From Pseudomonas gingeri (GTDB taxonomy: Bacteria; Pseudomonadota; Gammaproteobacteria; Pseudomonadales; Pseudomonadaceae): 64,000 nucleotides of DNA. Every line of letters begins with the position of its first letter. Position 1 is the stretch's first letter. The position numbers were made by a program, and so were the translations under genes. The DNA lies in assembly GCF_013385635.1 (NCBI RefSeq), contig NZ_JACAPR010000010.1, positions 248,001 through 312,000 on the forward strand, written 5' to 3'. This document shows, in pieces, positions 28,355-36,998 of the stretch. The notes beneath the pieces are model-generated. The model worked only from the letters and a program-made list of their open reading frames with translations, was not told where the DNA came from and ran no database searches.

Positions 28355-28915
28355 ATGCATTTAGTCATGAACCCGAAAGACCCTGAAGTCTCGGTCCGGG
28401 TGGCCGACGAGGGCTTCTCCGAGTACATCTGGGGCAGCGATTTCAGTTTCGAGGTCAAGGCTTATGGCCGGGCCGAGATGAACCGCAAGGTCGACCAGTG
28501 GCCACTGGTCGCGGTGGCACCGTATCGCAAGTGCTATGGCATTGATCCCGAGGAGTTCGCCAGCTATCGGGGGGCGGCGGACAGTGCGATCTTCATGGCT
28601 TATCTGGATGGCCGGGCGGTCGGTCACGTGGTGGTCAGCACCAACTGGAACGGCTTTGCCCATGTCGACGAACTGGCGGTGGATGCCCGGGCGCGCCGCC
28701 ATGGCGTGGCCAAGTCGCTGCTGGACGTGGTGCGGTTCTGGAGCCACAAGAAAAACCTGCCGGGGGTCATGCTCGAAACCCAGAACAACAACCTGGGGGC
28801 GTGCCGGCTCTACGAGCGTTGCGGTTATGTGCTGGGCGGAATGGATCATCTGCGTTATCGCGCAATCGACGCGCAGACTTCAGAGGTGGCGCTGTTCTGG
28901 TACCTGCTGTTCTAG
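28355..28915 (+). CDS. GNAT-family N-acetyltransferase
   Basis: A 186-residue acetyl-CoA-dependent acyltransferase. The core has the GNAT pattern AHVDELAVDARARRHGVAKSLLD, with the acetyl-CoA pyrophosphate loop RRHGVA, then QNNNLGACRLYERCGYVLGG. The closest type by eye is the streptothricin acetyltransferase group. The start at 28355 (MHLVMNPKDP) is chosen because it follows GAGGACAG; ATG at 28367 is an alternative. It lies 14 bases after ldcA, which hints at a role with cadaverine, lysine or another amine, but that is inference. Confidence 0.75.
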   Translation: MHLVMNPKDPEVSVRVADEGFSEYIWGSDFSFEVKAYGRAEMNRKVDQWPLVAVAPYRKCYGIDPEEFASYRGAADSAIFMAYLDGRAVGHVVVSTNWNGFAHVDELAVDARARRHGVAKSLLDVVRFWSHKKNLPGVMLETQNNNLGACRLYERCGYVLGGMDHLRYRAIDAQTSEVALFWYLLF

Positions 28916-28919
28916 ATGA

Positions 28920-29816
28920 TCAGGACGGCACCAGCATGGCAGCCGCCTTTTCGCCGATGATTTCCAGCAAGGCCTTCTGTGCCGCCGAAGGCTCGTGCTC
29001 CTTCAGGGTCAGGGCATACAGGGTGACAGGGATGGCCGGTGACAGCGGGCAGGTATCCAACCCGCCGTCCCTGGCGCCCACGGCGGTGAACGGATCGACA
29101 ATCGCCAGGCCTTCGCCGGCTTCGACCATGCTGCGCATCATCTGGTAAGTCTGTACCCGCGTCTGCACCACCGGCTGCGGACGCAGGGTCTGCAGCTTGC
29201 CATCGAGCAGCAGGCTGAGGGTGTCCTGTTCCTCCAGGCCGACCATCGATTGCCCCGCCAGATCCTGCAGGGAGATGTATTTCTGCCGGGGTTGCAGCCA
29301 GCCGTGGGGGGCGAGCAGTTGCAGTTTGCCCTGGGTCAAGGCCTCACACTGGATCTGCGGGTGTTCGGGATTGTGCAGGCTCAGGCCCAGGTCGATTTCC
29401 CGCAACAGCAGGCTGCGCACGATCTCACGGGTGTGCTGGCTGGATAGCGTGCAGGGTGTTTCGCGAAAACGTCGGCGCAGGGCCGCGATGCTTTGCGGAA
29501 GCAGGTGTTGGGCGAGGGTCGGGGTGCAGACCACCCGCAAGGGCGCGTCCTGATGCTGGCGCAGCTCGGCGGCCAAGCGCCGCAGGGGTTCCAGCTCCCG
29601 ATACAGGCGGTTGATCTGCGGTTGCAGTTCGCGGGTCTCACGCGTCGCCTGCATCCGTCCGCGTACCGTGGCGAACAACAGGAAGCCCAGTTGCTGTTCG
29701 GCATCCTGCAGGGTGGTACTGAGCGTGGACGTCGGCAGCTGCAGCAACTCGGCGGCGGCGCCGAGGTTGCCGGTCTGCAGGATGGCCTGGATTGCTTCGA
29801 TATGGCGTAGACGCAT
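28920..29816 (-). CDS. LysR-family transcriptional regulator
   Basis: A 298-residue DNA-binding regulator. The N-terminal winged helix-turn-helix (residues 1-60, LGAAAELLQLPTSTLSTTLQ) is followed by a periplasmic-binding-like effector domain (VVCTPTLAQHLLPQSIAAL). The gene is convergent with the GNAT gene, four bases apart. The target is not evident, because the upstream neighbour on the same strand is a small conserved protein and the divergent partner is not immediate. Confidence 0.85.
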   Translation of the reverse strand: MRLRHIEAIQAILQTGNLGAAAELLQLPTSTLSTTLQDAEQQLGFLLFATVRGRMQATRETRELQPQINRLYRELEPLRRLAAELRQHQDAPLRVVCTPTLAQHLLPQSIAALRRRFRETPCTLSSQHTREIVRSLLLREIDLGLSLHNPEHPQIQCEALTQGKLQLLAPHGWLQPRQKYISLQDLAGQSMVGLEEQDTLSLLLDGKLQTLRPQPVVQTRVQTYQMMRSMVEAGEGLAIVDPFTAVGARDGGLDTCPLSPAIPVTLYALTLKEHEPSAAQKALLEIIGEKAAAMLVPS

Positions 29817-29918
29817 GCGTGAAGTCCATGTCCAGCACAGAGGAGGTCAGTGGACTGATCCTAACTCAAGTTGGCGCGCAAGACTGCAGCCCGCGTGACG
29901 GCTGATAGCGATGGGTTA

Positions 29919-30155
29919 TTACGCGACAACAGTGCTCTCTGGCTCGCGGGTGATGGTGATCCCCGATTGCACCAGCACGAACTCGTTATCGTCGAGTTTA
30001 TTGACGCGATCGCCAATGGCGAGTTTGTAGGTGGTGACTGGCTCCGTGCCGGCCAGGCCTTCGGCTGAAGGCGTGGATTCCTGGAACTCATGCACGGAAT
30101 AGACGCGACCTTCCGCGTCCCTGGCATGAAATTGTCCGACGAGTACTGCAGCCAT
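29919..30155 (-). CDS. Small conserved protein of unknown function
   Basis: A 78-residue soluble protein, MAAVLVGQFHARDAEGRVYS at the start. It is preceded by an AGAGG ribosome site at the right distance. It looks like a small beta-barrel: alternating hydrophobic residues, YKLAIGDRVNKLDDNEFVLV in the middle and no cysteines or signal peptide. No function can be assigned. Codon use is like its neighbours, and the clean start and stop support a real gene. Confidence 0.65.
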   Translation of the reverse strand: MAAVLVGQFHARDAEGRVYSVHEFQESTPSAEGLAGTEPVTTYKLAIGDRVNKLDDNEFVLVQSGITITREPESTVVA

Positions 30156-30371
30156 CTGTTTAGAACCTCTGGAAATGAACACCCGATTGCGGCTCAGTAG
30201 ACCGTGGTTTGGCGGGGGAAGTTTTGCGCGGTGGAAAAAATAGTCCGCTTATCCTACAGGCTCCCGGCTTCGCGCGGGGCAATGCCGGACTGGCGGGAAG
30301 AAAATAGCCGCAGCTGTGGCGCCTGATCATCTATAACTAAAGCTCCTTTGTCCCGACTGTCAGGAGTGTCC

Positions 30372-30929
30372 ATGAGCACTGTCCATACCGTCGCTGTCCT
30401 GGTCGGCAGCCTGAGAAAAGCATCGCTCAACCGCAAGGTCGCGCTGGCCCTGGCCGACCTGGCGCCGGCCAGTCTGAAGTTGCAGATCGTCGAGATCGGT
30501 GACCTGCCGCTCTACAACGAAGATATCGATGGCGCGCCGCCGGCGGCCTATACGACGTTCCGCCAGCAGGTCGCCGGCGCCGATGCCGTATTGTTCGTGA
30601 CCCCGGAATACAACCGCTCGGTGCCCGGCGTATTGAAGAATGCCATCGACGTCGGTTCGCGGCCCTATGGCAAAAGTGCGTGGAGTGGCAAGCCGGGCGC
30701 GGTGATCAGCGTATCACCGGGCGCCATCGGTGGCTTTGGCGCCAACCATCACCTGCGCCAGTCGCTGGTGTTCCTCGATGTGCCGTGCATGCAGCAGCCG
30801 GAGGCCTATTTCGGTGGGGCGGGCAGCGCCTTCGATGAGTCGGGCAAGCTGGCGGAACAGAGCAAGCCGTTCCTGCAGGGCTTTATCAATGCCTACGCCC
30901 GGTGGGTCGAGCAGCACAAGAAGGCCTGA
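30372..30929 (+). CDS. NADPH-dependent FMN reductase (ChrR/azoreductase-like)
   Basis: A 185-residue flavoprotein that transfers electrons from NADPH to quinones, azo dyes or chromate in related enzymes. It has the FMN phosphate loop GSLRKASLNRKVA near residues 12-24 and the family motif TPEYNRSVPGVLKNAIDVGSR. The start ATG at 30372 has an AGGAG site 6-7 bases ahead. A GC-rich hairpin follows the stop. Its physiological substrate cannot be read from the sequence. Confidence 0.85.
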   Translation: MSTVHTVAVLVGSLRKASLNRKVALALADLAPASLKLQIVEIGDLPLYNEDIDGAPPAAYTTFRQQVAGADAVLFVTPEYNRSVPGVLKNAIDVGSRPYGKSAWSGKPGAVISVSPGAIGGFGANHHLRQSLVFLDVPCMQQPEAYFGGAGSAFDESGKLAEQSKPFLQGFINAYARWVEQHKKA

Positions 30930-30946
30930 TTCTCAGGCTGTTGGAA

Positions 30947-30972
30947 TCAGGCGCCGAGTGAGCGGCGCCTGA
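30947..30972. terminator. Hairpin terminator between FMN reductase and phnX
   Basis: TCAGGCGCCG at 30947-30956 pairs with CGGCGCCTGA at 30963-30972, with a 6-base loop. No strong T run follows on the plus strand, so termination efficiency is uncertain. Confidence 0.55.
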
Positions 30973-31013
30973 CGCGTTATCGGCACATCTGCCCTGTTTG
31001 CCTTGTTCGAGGA

Positions 31014-31841
31014 TCAACTGCCCTGGGGCATTTCCCCGTTGGCCAGGCGCTGGTTGATCGCTTCGATCACCTGTGGCAACTCATTGATGGTGTCGATCAG
31101 GTAGTGCGGACGCGAGCCGGCGAAGAGGCCGTGGATACGCTGGCGCTCGGCGGCAAGGCTGGCGCTGTCCAGTGCGCGGTAGGCCTCGTGGGTCAGGCCC
31201 AGGGCGTTGCCGGAGCACACCAGGGCGACGGTCCACATGCCGGCGCGACGTCCTTCGAGGATGCCCGGCACCGTGTCGTCGACCTTCACGCAGGCCGCGA
31301 CATCGTCGATGCCCAGGGCGATCACATTGGCCAGGGCCTGGGCCGGCCAGGGGCGACCGTTCGGCACTTCGTCGGTGGCGACCACATGGTCGGCGACATA
31401 ACCGTTGCTGGTCGCCAGTTCGACGACCTTTTCCATTACCTGGGCCGGGTAGCCGGAGCACGAGCCGATCTTCAGGCCTTGCCGGCGCAGTTGGGCGATG
31501 GTGTCGAGGGCACCGGGAATCAGTGCCGAGTGTTCGGCGATTTTCTCGATCTGTAGTGGCATGAAGCGCTGATAGAGGGCGGTGACATCGGCGTCGCTGG
31601 GCGTCCGGCCGAATACCTGGCGGTAGCGCTCGGCAATCAGCGGCTGATCGCACAGGGTGCGGATGTGGTCCCACTTGCCCATGCCCATCGGGCCACGGGC
31701 TTCTTCGATGGACACTTGCACGTCGAATTCGGCGAAGGCCTCGACGAAGATCTGGGTCGGTGCGAACGAGCCGAAGTCGACGACGGTACCGGCCCAGTCG
31801 AGGATGGCCGCTTGCAGTCGGGTCGGTTGGGTGTAGTTCAT
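31014..31841 (-). CDS. phnX: Phosphonoacetaldehyde hydrolase
   Basis: Cleaves the C-P bond of phosphonoacetaldehyde to acetaldehyde and phosphate. The 275-residue HAD-family enzyme has the nucleophile Asp15 in ILDWAGT, the Schiff-base Lys56 in MGMGKWDH, which is unique to this enzyme, and the C-terminal acidic motif [19 protein letters not shown]. It is coded 42 bases after phnW in the same operon, giving the complete two-step 2-aminoethylphosphonate pathway. Confidence 0.95.
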   Translation of the reverse strand: MNYTQPTRLQAAILDWAGTVVDFGSFAPTQIFVEAFAEFDVQVSIEEARGPMGMGKWDHIRTLCDQPLIAERYRQVFGRTPSDADVTALYQRFMPLQIEKIAEHSALIPGALDTIAQLRRQGLKIGSCSGYPAQVMEKVVELATSNGYVADHVVATDEVPNGRPWPAQALANVIALGIDDVAACVKVDDTVPGILEGRRAGMWTVALVCSGNALGLTHEAYRALDSASLAAERQRIHGLFAGSRPHYLIDTINELPQVIEAINQRLANGEMPQGS

Positions 31842-31883
31842 GACGGTTACCTCAAGGACGAAAAATAACGAGTGTTGATCGCG

Positions 31884-33008
31884 TTAGGCGGCCAGTACTT
31901 CCATTTCCCGCAGCACCTCGCCGATCGCCCGGACGGCGGCCCGCATGTCGCTGCTGTCGATGTGGCCGATGCAGCCCACACGAAAGGTTTCGACCTCGGT
32001 CAGCTTGCCCGGATAGAGAATGAAACCCTTGGCCTTGACCCGTTCGTAGAACGCCTTGAACTGATAGCGCGGATCTTGCGGCGCATGCACGGTGACGATG
32101 ATCGGCGCCTGGATCGCGCCGGGCAGGAAACTGCGCAATCCCAGCTTGCCCAGCTCTTCGAGCAATACCTGGCAGTTGTCGGCATAGCGCCGATGGCGTG
32201 CCGGCTGGCCGCCTTCCTCCCGGTATTGCCGTAAAGCCTCGTGCAGGGCCGCGACCACATGGGTCGGCGGTGTGAAACGCCACTGGCCGGTCCGCGCCAT
32301 ATAGGCCTGTTGGTCATGCAGGTCCATCGCCAATGAATGAGAGTTGCCGGCCGCCGCGGCCAGCGTGGTCTTGCGGGCAAAGACAAAACCCATGCCTGGT
32401 ACGCCTTCCAGGCATTTGCCGGAGGCGGCGATCAGCGCGTCGAACGGCACCTGCCGGGCATCGAGGGGCAAGGCGGCGAAGGAACTCATGGCATCGATGA
32501 TCAGGCGTCTGTCGCAACGGGCAACCACCTCGGCGATCTCATGCAGCGGATTGAGAATACCGGTGCTGGTTTCGCAATGGATCAGCGCCACGTGGCTGAT
32601 AGTCGGGTCGGCGAGCAGCAGGCGTTCGATCGCGGCGGCATCGCTCGGCTGGTCCTCGGCGCTTTCCAGGGTATGGAAGGCCCGGCCCAGCACCTTGCAG
32701 ATGGTCGCCAGGCGCTTGCCGTAGGCACCGTTGATCAGCACCAGGACCTTGCCGTCACGGGGCACCAGCGTGCCGATGGCGGCCTCGACGGCAAAGGTCC
32801 CGCTGCCTTGCAACGGGATGCAGTGGTGGCTCTCGGCGCCATTGACGATGTTCAGCAACTGCTCGCAGACGCTGGCGGTCAGCTGGTTGAAGCGCTCGTC
32901 CCAGGAGCCCCAGTCCTGCAGCAATGCCTGGCGGGTACGGAGCGAGGTGGTAAGGGGGCCGGGCGTGAGCAGGACAGGGCCGGGAAGGGCGGGAGCGGCG
33001 GTACTCAT
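31884..33008 (-). CDS. phnW: 2-aminoethylphosphonate-pyruvate transaminase
   Basis: Transfers the amino group of 2-aminoethylphosphonate to pyruvate, giving phosphonoacetaldehyde and alanine. The 374-residue class V aminotransferase begins [20 protein letters not shown]; the PLP lysine is Lys198 in [12 protein letters not shown]. The start at 33008 gives the family length; an upstream in-frame ATG would extend into the divergent promoter. It is the first gene of the phnWX operon and is divergent from a LysR regulator, the usual arrangement for substrate-induced aminophosphonate use. Confidence 0.95.
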   Translation of the reverse strand: MSTAAPALPGPVLLTPGPLTTSLRTRQALLQDWGSWDERFNQLTASVCEQLLNIVNGAESHHCIPLQGSGTFAVEAAIGTLVPRDGKVLVLINGAYGKRLATICKVLGRAFHTLESAEDQPSDAAAIERLLLADPTISHVALIHCETSTGILNPLHEIAEVVARCDRRLIIDAMSSFAALPLDARQVPFDALIAASGKCLEGVPGMGFVFARKTTLAAAAGNSHSLAMDLHDQQAYMARTGQWRFTPPTHVVAALHEALRQYREEGGQPARHRRYADNCQVLLEELGKLGLRSFLPGAIQAPIIVTVHAPQDPRYQFKAFYERVKAKGFILYPGKLTEVETFRVGCIGHIDSSDMRAAVRAIGEVLREMEVLAA

Positions 33009-33122
33009 CGGGGGTTCCTTGCAGCGCTGATCATTGACGGGATACAGGGCATAAATTGCAGTTTGCCTTGTCATCAATCAAATTGTTTGTTGTTATGCGA
33101 GCTATAAGTGAGGCCGATAACA

Positions 33123-33980
33123 ATGAACCTGTTTCAACTCCGCGCATTTGATGCCGTGGCCCGCGAGGGCAGCTTTACCCGCGCCGCCGCCCGGCTGTTT
33201 ATCAGCCAGCCGGCGGTCACCGGGCATATCAAGGCCCTGGAAGAGCACTACCAGATCACCCTGTTGCGGCGCACGGCGCGGCGCGTCGAGCTGACGGAGC
33301 AGGGCACCCGGCTGGCGGCCATCACCCGCGCGATGTTCGGTCTGGCCGAGGAGGCGAGGGTCATGCTCGAAGCCAATCGCCAGCTGCTCACCGGGCGCCT
33401 GGAGGTGGCGGCGGACGGGCCGCACATGGTCATGCCGATGCTGGCCAGCCTGCGTGCGCGTTATCCGGGGATCACCGTCAACCTGCGGCTGGGCAATGCC
33501 CAGGAGACACTGGCGGCGTTGCTCGCGGAGCATGCCGATGTCGCGGTGCTGACCGAAGTCGAGCCGCGCAAGGGGCTGCACCTGCAAGCCTTGAGCGAGT
33601 CGCGGATCTGCGTGCTGGTTCCCGCCGGGCATCCCTGGGCGGCCGAGCGCGACGGTATCGCCCTGCAGCGCCTGGACCAGGTGATCATGGTGTTGCGCGA
33701 GCCTTCGTCGATTACCCGCCGGACCTTCGACCAGGCCTGTGGGCTGGCCGGGGTCAATCCCCGGGTGCTGCTGGAACTGGACAGCCGCGAGGCGGTGACC
33801 GAGGCGGTGGCGGCCGACCTGGGGCTGGGGATCGTCTCGTCCCTGGAGGTCAGCCACGATCCGCGGATCCGGGCCGTACCGATCATCGGTGACGGCTTGC
33901 GCAACCGGCACATGATCGGCTGTCTGGAGCGTCGTACCGAGCTGCGACTGATCCAGGCGTTCCTCGGACTGGCCCCCTGA
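33123..33980 (+). CDS. LysR-family regulator of 2-aminoethylphosphonate genes
   Basis: A 285-residue LysR regulator (MNLFQLRAFDAVAREGSFTR, winged HTH in residues 1-60) with an effector domain ending near residue 280. The ATG at 33123 has a GTGAGG site 9 bases ahead and is preferred over the GTG at 33108. It is divergent from phnW with 114 bases between, and a small CAAA-TTG-TTTG dyad at 33079-33089 may be part of its operator. Control of phnWX is inferred from position; LysR regulators next to phnWX are common. Confidence 0.85.
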   Translation: MNLFQLRAFDAVAREGSFTRAAARLFISQPAVTGHIKALEEHYQITLLRRTARRVELTEQGTRLAAITRAMFGLAEEARVMLEANRQLLTGRLEVAADGPHMVMPMLASLRARYPGITVNLRLGNAQETLAALLAEHADVAVLTEVEPRKGLHLQALSESRICVLVPAGHPWAAERDGIALQRLDQVIMVLREPSSITRRTFDQACGLAGVNPRVLLELDSREAVTEAVAADLGLGIVSSLEVSHDPRIRAVPIIGDGLRNRHMIGCLERRTELRLIQAFLGLAP

Positions 33981-33994
33981 AGTTCGGTTCACGC

Positions 33995-35893
33995 TCAATC
34001 CGGTCCCGCCGGCCTGATCAGCCATTCATAGACACTGTTCAATTCATCCCGGCAGGTGTCGGGGGCGTTGTCCAGGTTCGCCTGGAGCAGGGCCTGGCGT
34101 TGAGCGAGGCTCCAATGCTGCCTCAGGTAGTCGTGCAGGGCCACGCATTGCCCTGGGTAGAGCAGCCAGAGCTGTTCCGGGGTATGGCCGAGCTCCAGCG
34201 CCAGCCGGTGTTGTTGGTACGGACTCAGCGCGACCACGCCGCGGGTGTCGCTGCGGCCTTCGAGCAGGATGTCAGCACGGCCCAGGCGCGCCAGCTCCTT
34301 GAGGCCCGGTCGTGGCATGCGCACGATGTACCAGATGCTGTCGCACAGGCAGCGGCCAGGGTTTTGCGGTCGTTCGTAGAGGTGGATCTCCCCCGGTGCA
34401 TCGGGTCCGCCCGGCGCCGTGGCCGGATGCGACATCGCGGAACTGCATGAGCCCTGCTGGAGCGTCGGTTGTTGCTCCACAGGCATGGCATCAGGTGGGC
34501 TATCACTCTCCCGGCCGGCCAGAAAGCCGCAGACTACCAGTTGGTCCGGATCATGGTCGACACAGTCGATCAGTACCTGGCTGCCTACCGGTGGTGCTGT
34601 TCCTTCGGCAATGCCCATTGGGATCCAGCAGCCGGGGAGGTGGTCCGCCGAGTGCTGGGCACCGTGCAATTGGATGGGCAGGCGTCCCTGGGCATCCACC
34701 AGTGCCGATTGCCCCGGCGGGCCGAGCACAGTGCCCAGTTGATAACCCTGCTGCCGTGCTCGTGCCTGGCGCAAGGCCGGGCGAAACGGCGTGGCCCAGG
34801 GAATCGCGCGAAAGTGATTGCTGTAGCCGTGGGCCTCGAAGTGCTCATCCGCCAAGGGAACCTGGCCGTATTCATCGCAGAGTTGCTCAAGTGCCTCGCC
34901 ATCCAGTCGTTGTTCGCCCCAGTGCTGGACTTCGATGATCAGCCATTGGTCGTTGAGTGCCGCGCGTGGGTGACCGCTCAGGCGGTGTACATCGCCGCTG
35001 TGCAGTTGCCCCAGATTGCTGCTCCCCTGGACCTGTCGGCTTTCGCAGCGCAGCCGTTCCAGGGTTCGCCGGCTGCGTTGCCGCGCATGCCGCTGTTGCG
35101 GATCGGAAAAGGCCGAGTGCAGGCCATAGGCCTCTGTCTGATTGGCCGCACCGTCAGGTTCGGGTGTGGCGCTGCAGGACTGTCCCGACCAGGGCGGGCA
35201 CGCGATTCCAAGGGGCCGGTGAGGCCCGGCGTGGGCGAGCATCGCGTGGCGTTCGTGGAGTCGGCTGATCACCGGTTGCCCGTCTGTAGGCGGAGTCTCG
35301 CAGTAGCGCACGGTGCCGGGGCGTTCGGCAAAGGCCTGGGGATCTTCGGCGAATACCACGATATGCCGTCGGGGGCTGTGTTCGAAGTGGTAGTGGATGC
35401 CCTCTTCCTCGCAGAGCCGGTTCAGCCACTGCAGGTCGTTCTGATCGTGTTGCTGGCACTGTGGACGCGGCGGGTAGGTTCCCTGGTGAAGTTCGAAGCG
35501 ATAGTCTGCGGTGCCCAGGCCGTGGCTCTCGAGCAACTGGCGGAGGATGTCGGGGACGCTCAGGTTGTAGAACACCCGGCGCCTGGCATGGCGTTCCAGC
35601 AGTTGGAGACGGGGCGCCAGCACCATCCGGTAGTGACACACGTCCGCGCTGAGGTAGCGGCTGCTGGCTTCATGGATCAGCCCGTGGGCACCTTCCAGCG
35701 CCAGCCCGAAACTGAGGAATGCCGGTTGTTGCAGCAGCGCTTGCAGGTCCAGTCCGGGATCATCGCCCAGTAGCTCGATTTCAAAGCGATACGGCCGGTT
35801 CAGCACTTCGCGCCCGCTGAAGTGAATGACCTGGAAGGGCGTCGTGAAGGGGAGGATCGTCAGTGAGAACAGTCGTTCCTTGTCCTGAGCCAT
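33995..35893 (-). CDS. Divergent VgrG-like type VI secretion spike protein with C-terminal extension
   Basis: T6SS puncturing-spike family. The 632-residue protein starts MAQDKERLFSLTILPFTTPF at 35893. The N-terminal half has the gp27-like VgrG pattern (FHFSGRE-like start, SRYLSADVCHYRMVLAPRL, then EEGIHYHFEHS). The gp5-like OB segment is diverged: LVDAQGRLPIQLHGAQHS replaces the usual YGRVKVQFHWD, and VGSQVLIDCVDHDPDQLVV remains. After a Pro/Ser-rich linker, the last 131 residues (from EIHLYERP) match no domain I know. No Hcp, adaptor or immunity gene lies beside it, so it is an orphan. An effector role for the tail is possible but unproven. Confidence 0.75.
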   Translation of the reverse strand: MAQDKERLFSLTILPFTTPFQVIHFSGREVLNRPYRFEIELLGDDPGLDLQALLQQPAFLSFGLALEGAHGLIHEASSRYLSADVCHYRMVLAPRLQLLERHARRRVFYNLSVPDILRQLLESHGLGTADYRFELHQGTYPPRPQCQQHDQNDLQWLNRLCEEEGIHYHFEHSPRRHIVVFAEDPQAFAERPGTVRYCETPPTDGQPVISRLHERHAMLAHAGPHRPLGIACPPWSGQSCSATPEPDGAANQTEAYGLHSAFSDPQQRHARQRSRRTLERLRCESRQVQGSSNLGQLHSGDVHRLSGHPRAALNDQWLIIEVQHWGEQRLDGEALEQLCDEYGQVPLADEHFEAHGYSNHFRAIPWATPFRPALRQARARQQGYQLGTVLGPPGQSALVDAQGRLPIQLHGAQHSADHLPGCWIPMGIAEGTAPPVGSQVLIDCVDHDPDQLVVCGFLAGRESDSPPDAMPVEQQPTLQQGSCSSAMSHPATAPGGPDAPGEIHLYERPQNPGRCLCDSIWYIVRMPRPGLKELARLGRADILLEGRSDTRGVVALSPYQQHRLALELGHTPEQLWLLYPGQCVALHDYLRQHWSLAQRQALLQANLDNAPDTCRDELNSVYEWLIRPAGPD

Positions 35894-36109
35894 TGCATCT
35901 CTTCTTATAGGGGATTTTGCGGCAGAGGGTACGAAATGCCGCGGACGCCTGGACATAGCAAAACGGCTTTTGGGAAATTGCCTACGACGATCTGGGTAGA
36001 GTCGTAGCGATTATCAGGTTTTGGTCGATCAGCGACTTTTTGCCGTATAAACTGCGCGCAAAGCGTCGGCCAATAGATGTCACGACGCCACTGATCGAGA
36101 GAGTGAGTA

Positions 36110-36814
36110 ATGGGCGCACAGTGGAAGGTTAAACACAAAGAGGCGGCAGCCAACGCCAAGGGCAAGCTGTTTGGCAAGCTGGTCAAGGAAATCACCATTG
36201 CCGCGCGCAATGGCGCGGACATCACCACCAACGCGCACTTGCGGCTGGTGGTCGAGCAGGCGAAAAAGGCCTCGATGCCCCGTGACACCCTGGAACGTGC
36301 GATCAAGAAAGGCTCGGGTCAACTGGGCGAGACCGTGCAGTACCACCGTGTGACCTACGAAGGCTTCGCCCCGCATCAGGTGCCGCTGATCGTCGAATGC
36401 GTCACCGACAATATCAACCGTACCGTGGCGGAAATCCGCGTGGCCTTCCGCAAGGGCCAACTGGGTGCCTCGGGTTCGGTGGCGTGGGACTTCAACCATG
36501 TCGGCCTGATCGAGGCCGCGCCGGATACCCCGGATGCAGACCCGGAAATGGCGGCCATCGAAGCCGGCGCGCAGGATTTCGAGGCGGGCGAAGAGGGCGC
36601 GACCTTGTTCATCACCGAGCCGACCGATCTGGACGCCGTACAGAAGGCGTTGCCGGAACAGGGTTTCACCGTCTTGTCGGCCAAGCTGGGCTATCAGCCG
36701 AAGAACCCGGTCAGTGGCTTGAGCGACGAGCAGATGGCGGAAGTCGAAGCCTTCCTCGAAGGCCTGGACAACCATGACGACGTGCAAGACATGTTCGTCG
36801 GCCTGGCGGGTTGA
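36110..36814 (+). CDS. YebC/PmpR-family protein
   Basis: A 234-residue protein beginning [20 protein letters not shown]. The family signature is visible in [21 protein letters not shown] and [11 protein letters not shown]. YebC-family proteins were annotated as transcription regulators; recent work links members to ribosome function at proline-rich sequences. The start has a GAGAGAGTGAG site just ahead. This copy resembles the YeeN branch rather than the ruvC-linked YebC, judged from its shorter, divergent N-terminus; the regulation target is unknown. Confidence 0.85.
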   Translation: MGAQWKVKHKEAAANAKGKLFGKLVKEITIAARNGADITTNAHLRLVVEQAKKASMPRDTLERAIKKGSGQLGETVQYHRVTYEGFAPHQVPLIVECVTDNINRTVAEIRVAFRKGQLGASGSVAWDFNHVGLIEAAPDTPDADPEMAAIEAGAQDFEAGEEGATLFITEPTDLDAVQKALPEQGFTVLSAKLGYQPKNPVSGLSDEQMAEVEAFLEGLDNHDDVQDMFVGLAG

Positions 36815-36817
36815 TCC

Positions 36818-36972
36818 TGTGGCGAGCGGGCTTGCCCTGATGTCATTCAGCTAAAACCGAACACGGTCCCTGTAGGAGCGGGCTTGCCAGCGATGAGGCC
36901 CTTAAGCCCGCCAAAAGCGTCGGGGGCGAGCTCCCTCCCACAAGTCCTGCATCGGCAAGCCGGCTCCTACAG
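36818..36972. repeat. REP cluster: one single REP and one inverted pair
   Basis: A single REP (TGTGGCGAGCGGGCTTGCCC) sits at about 36818-36840. A pair with arms CTGTAGGAGCGGGCTTGCC (36870-36888) and GGCAAGCCGGCTCCTACAG (36954-36972) follows. The two arms come from slightly different REP subtypes. Confidence 0.75.
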
Positions 36973-36998
36973 GTTATACGTTTTCAATATCCCGTCAG

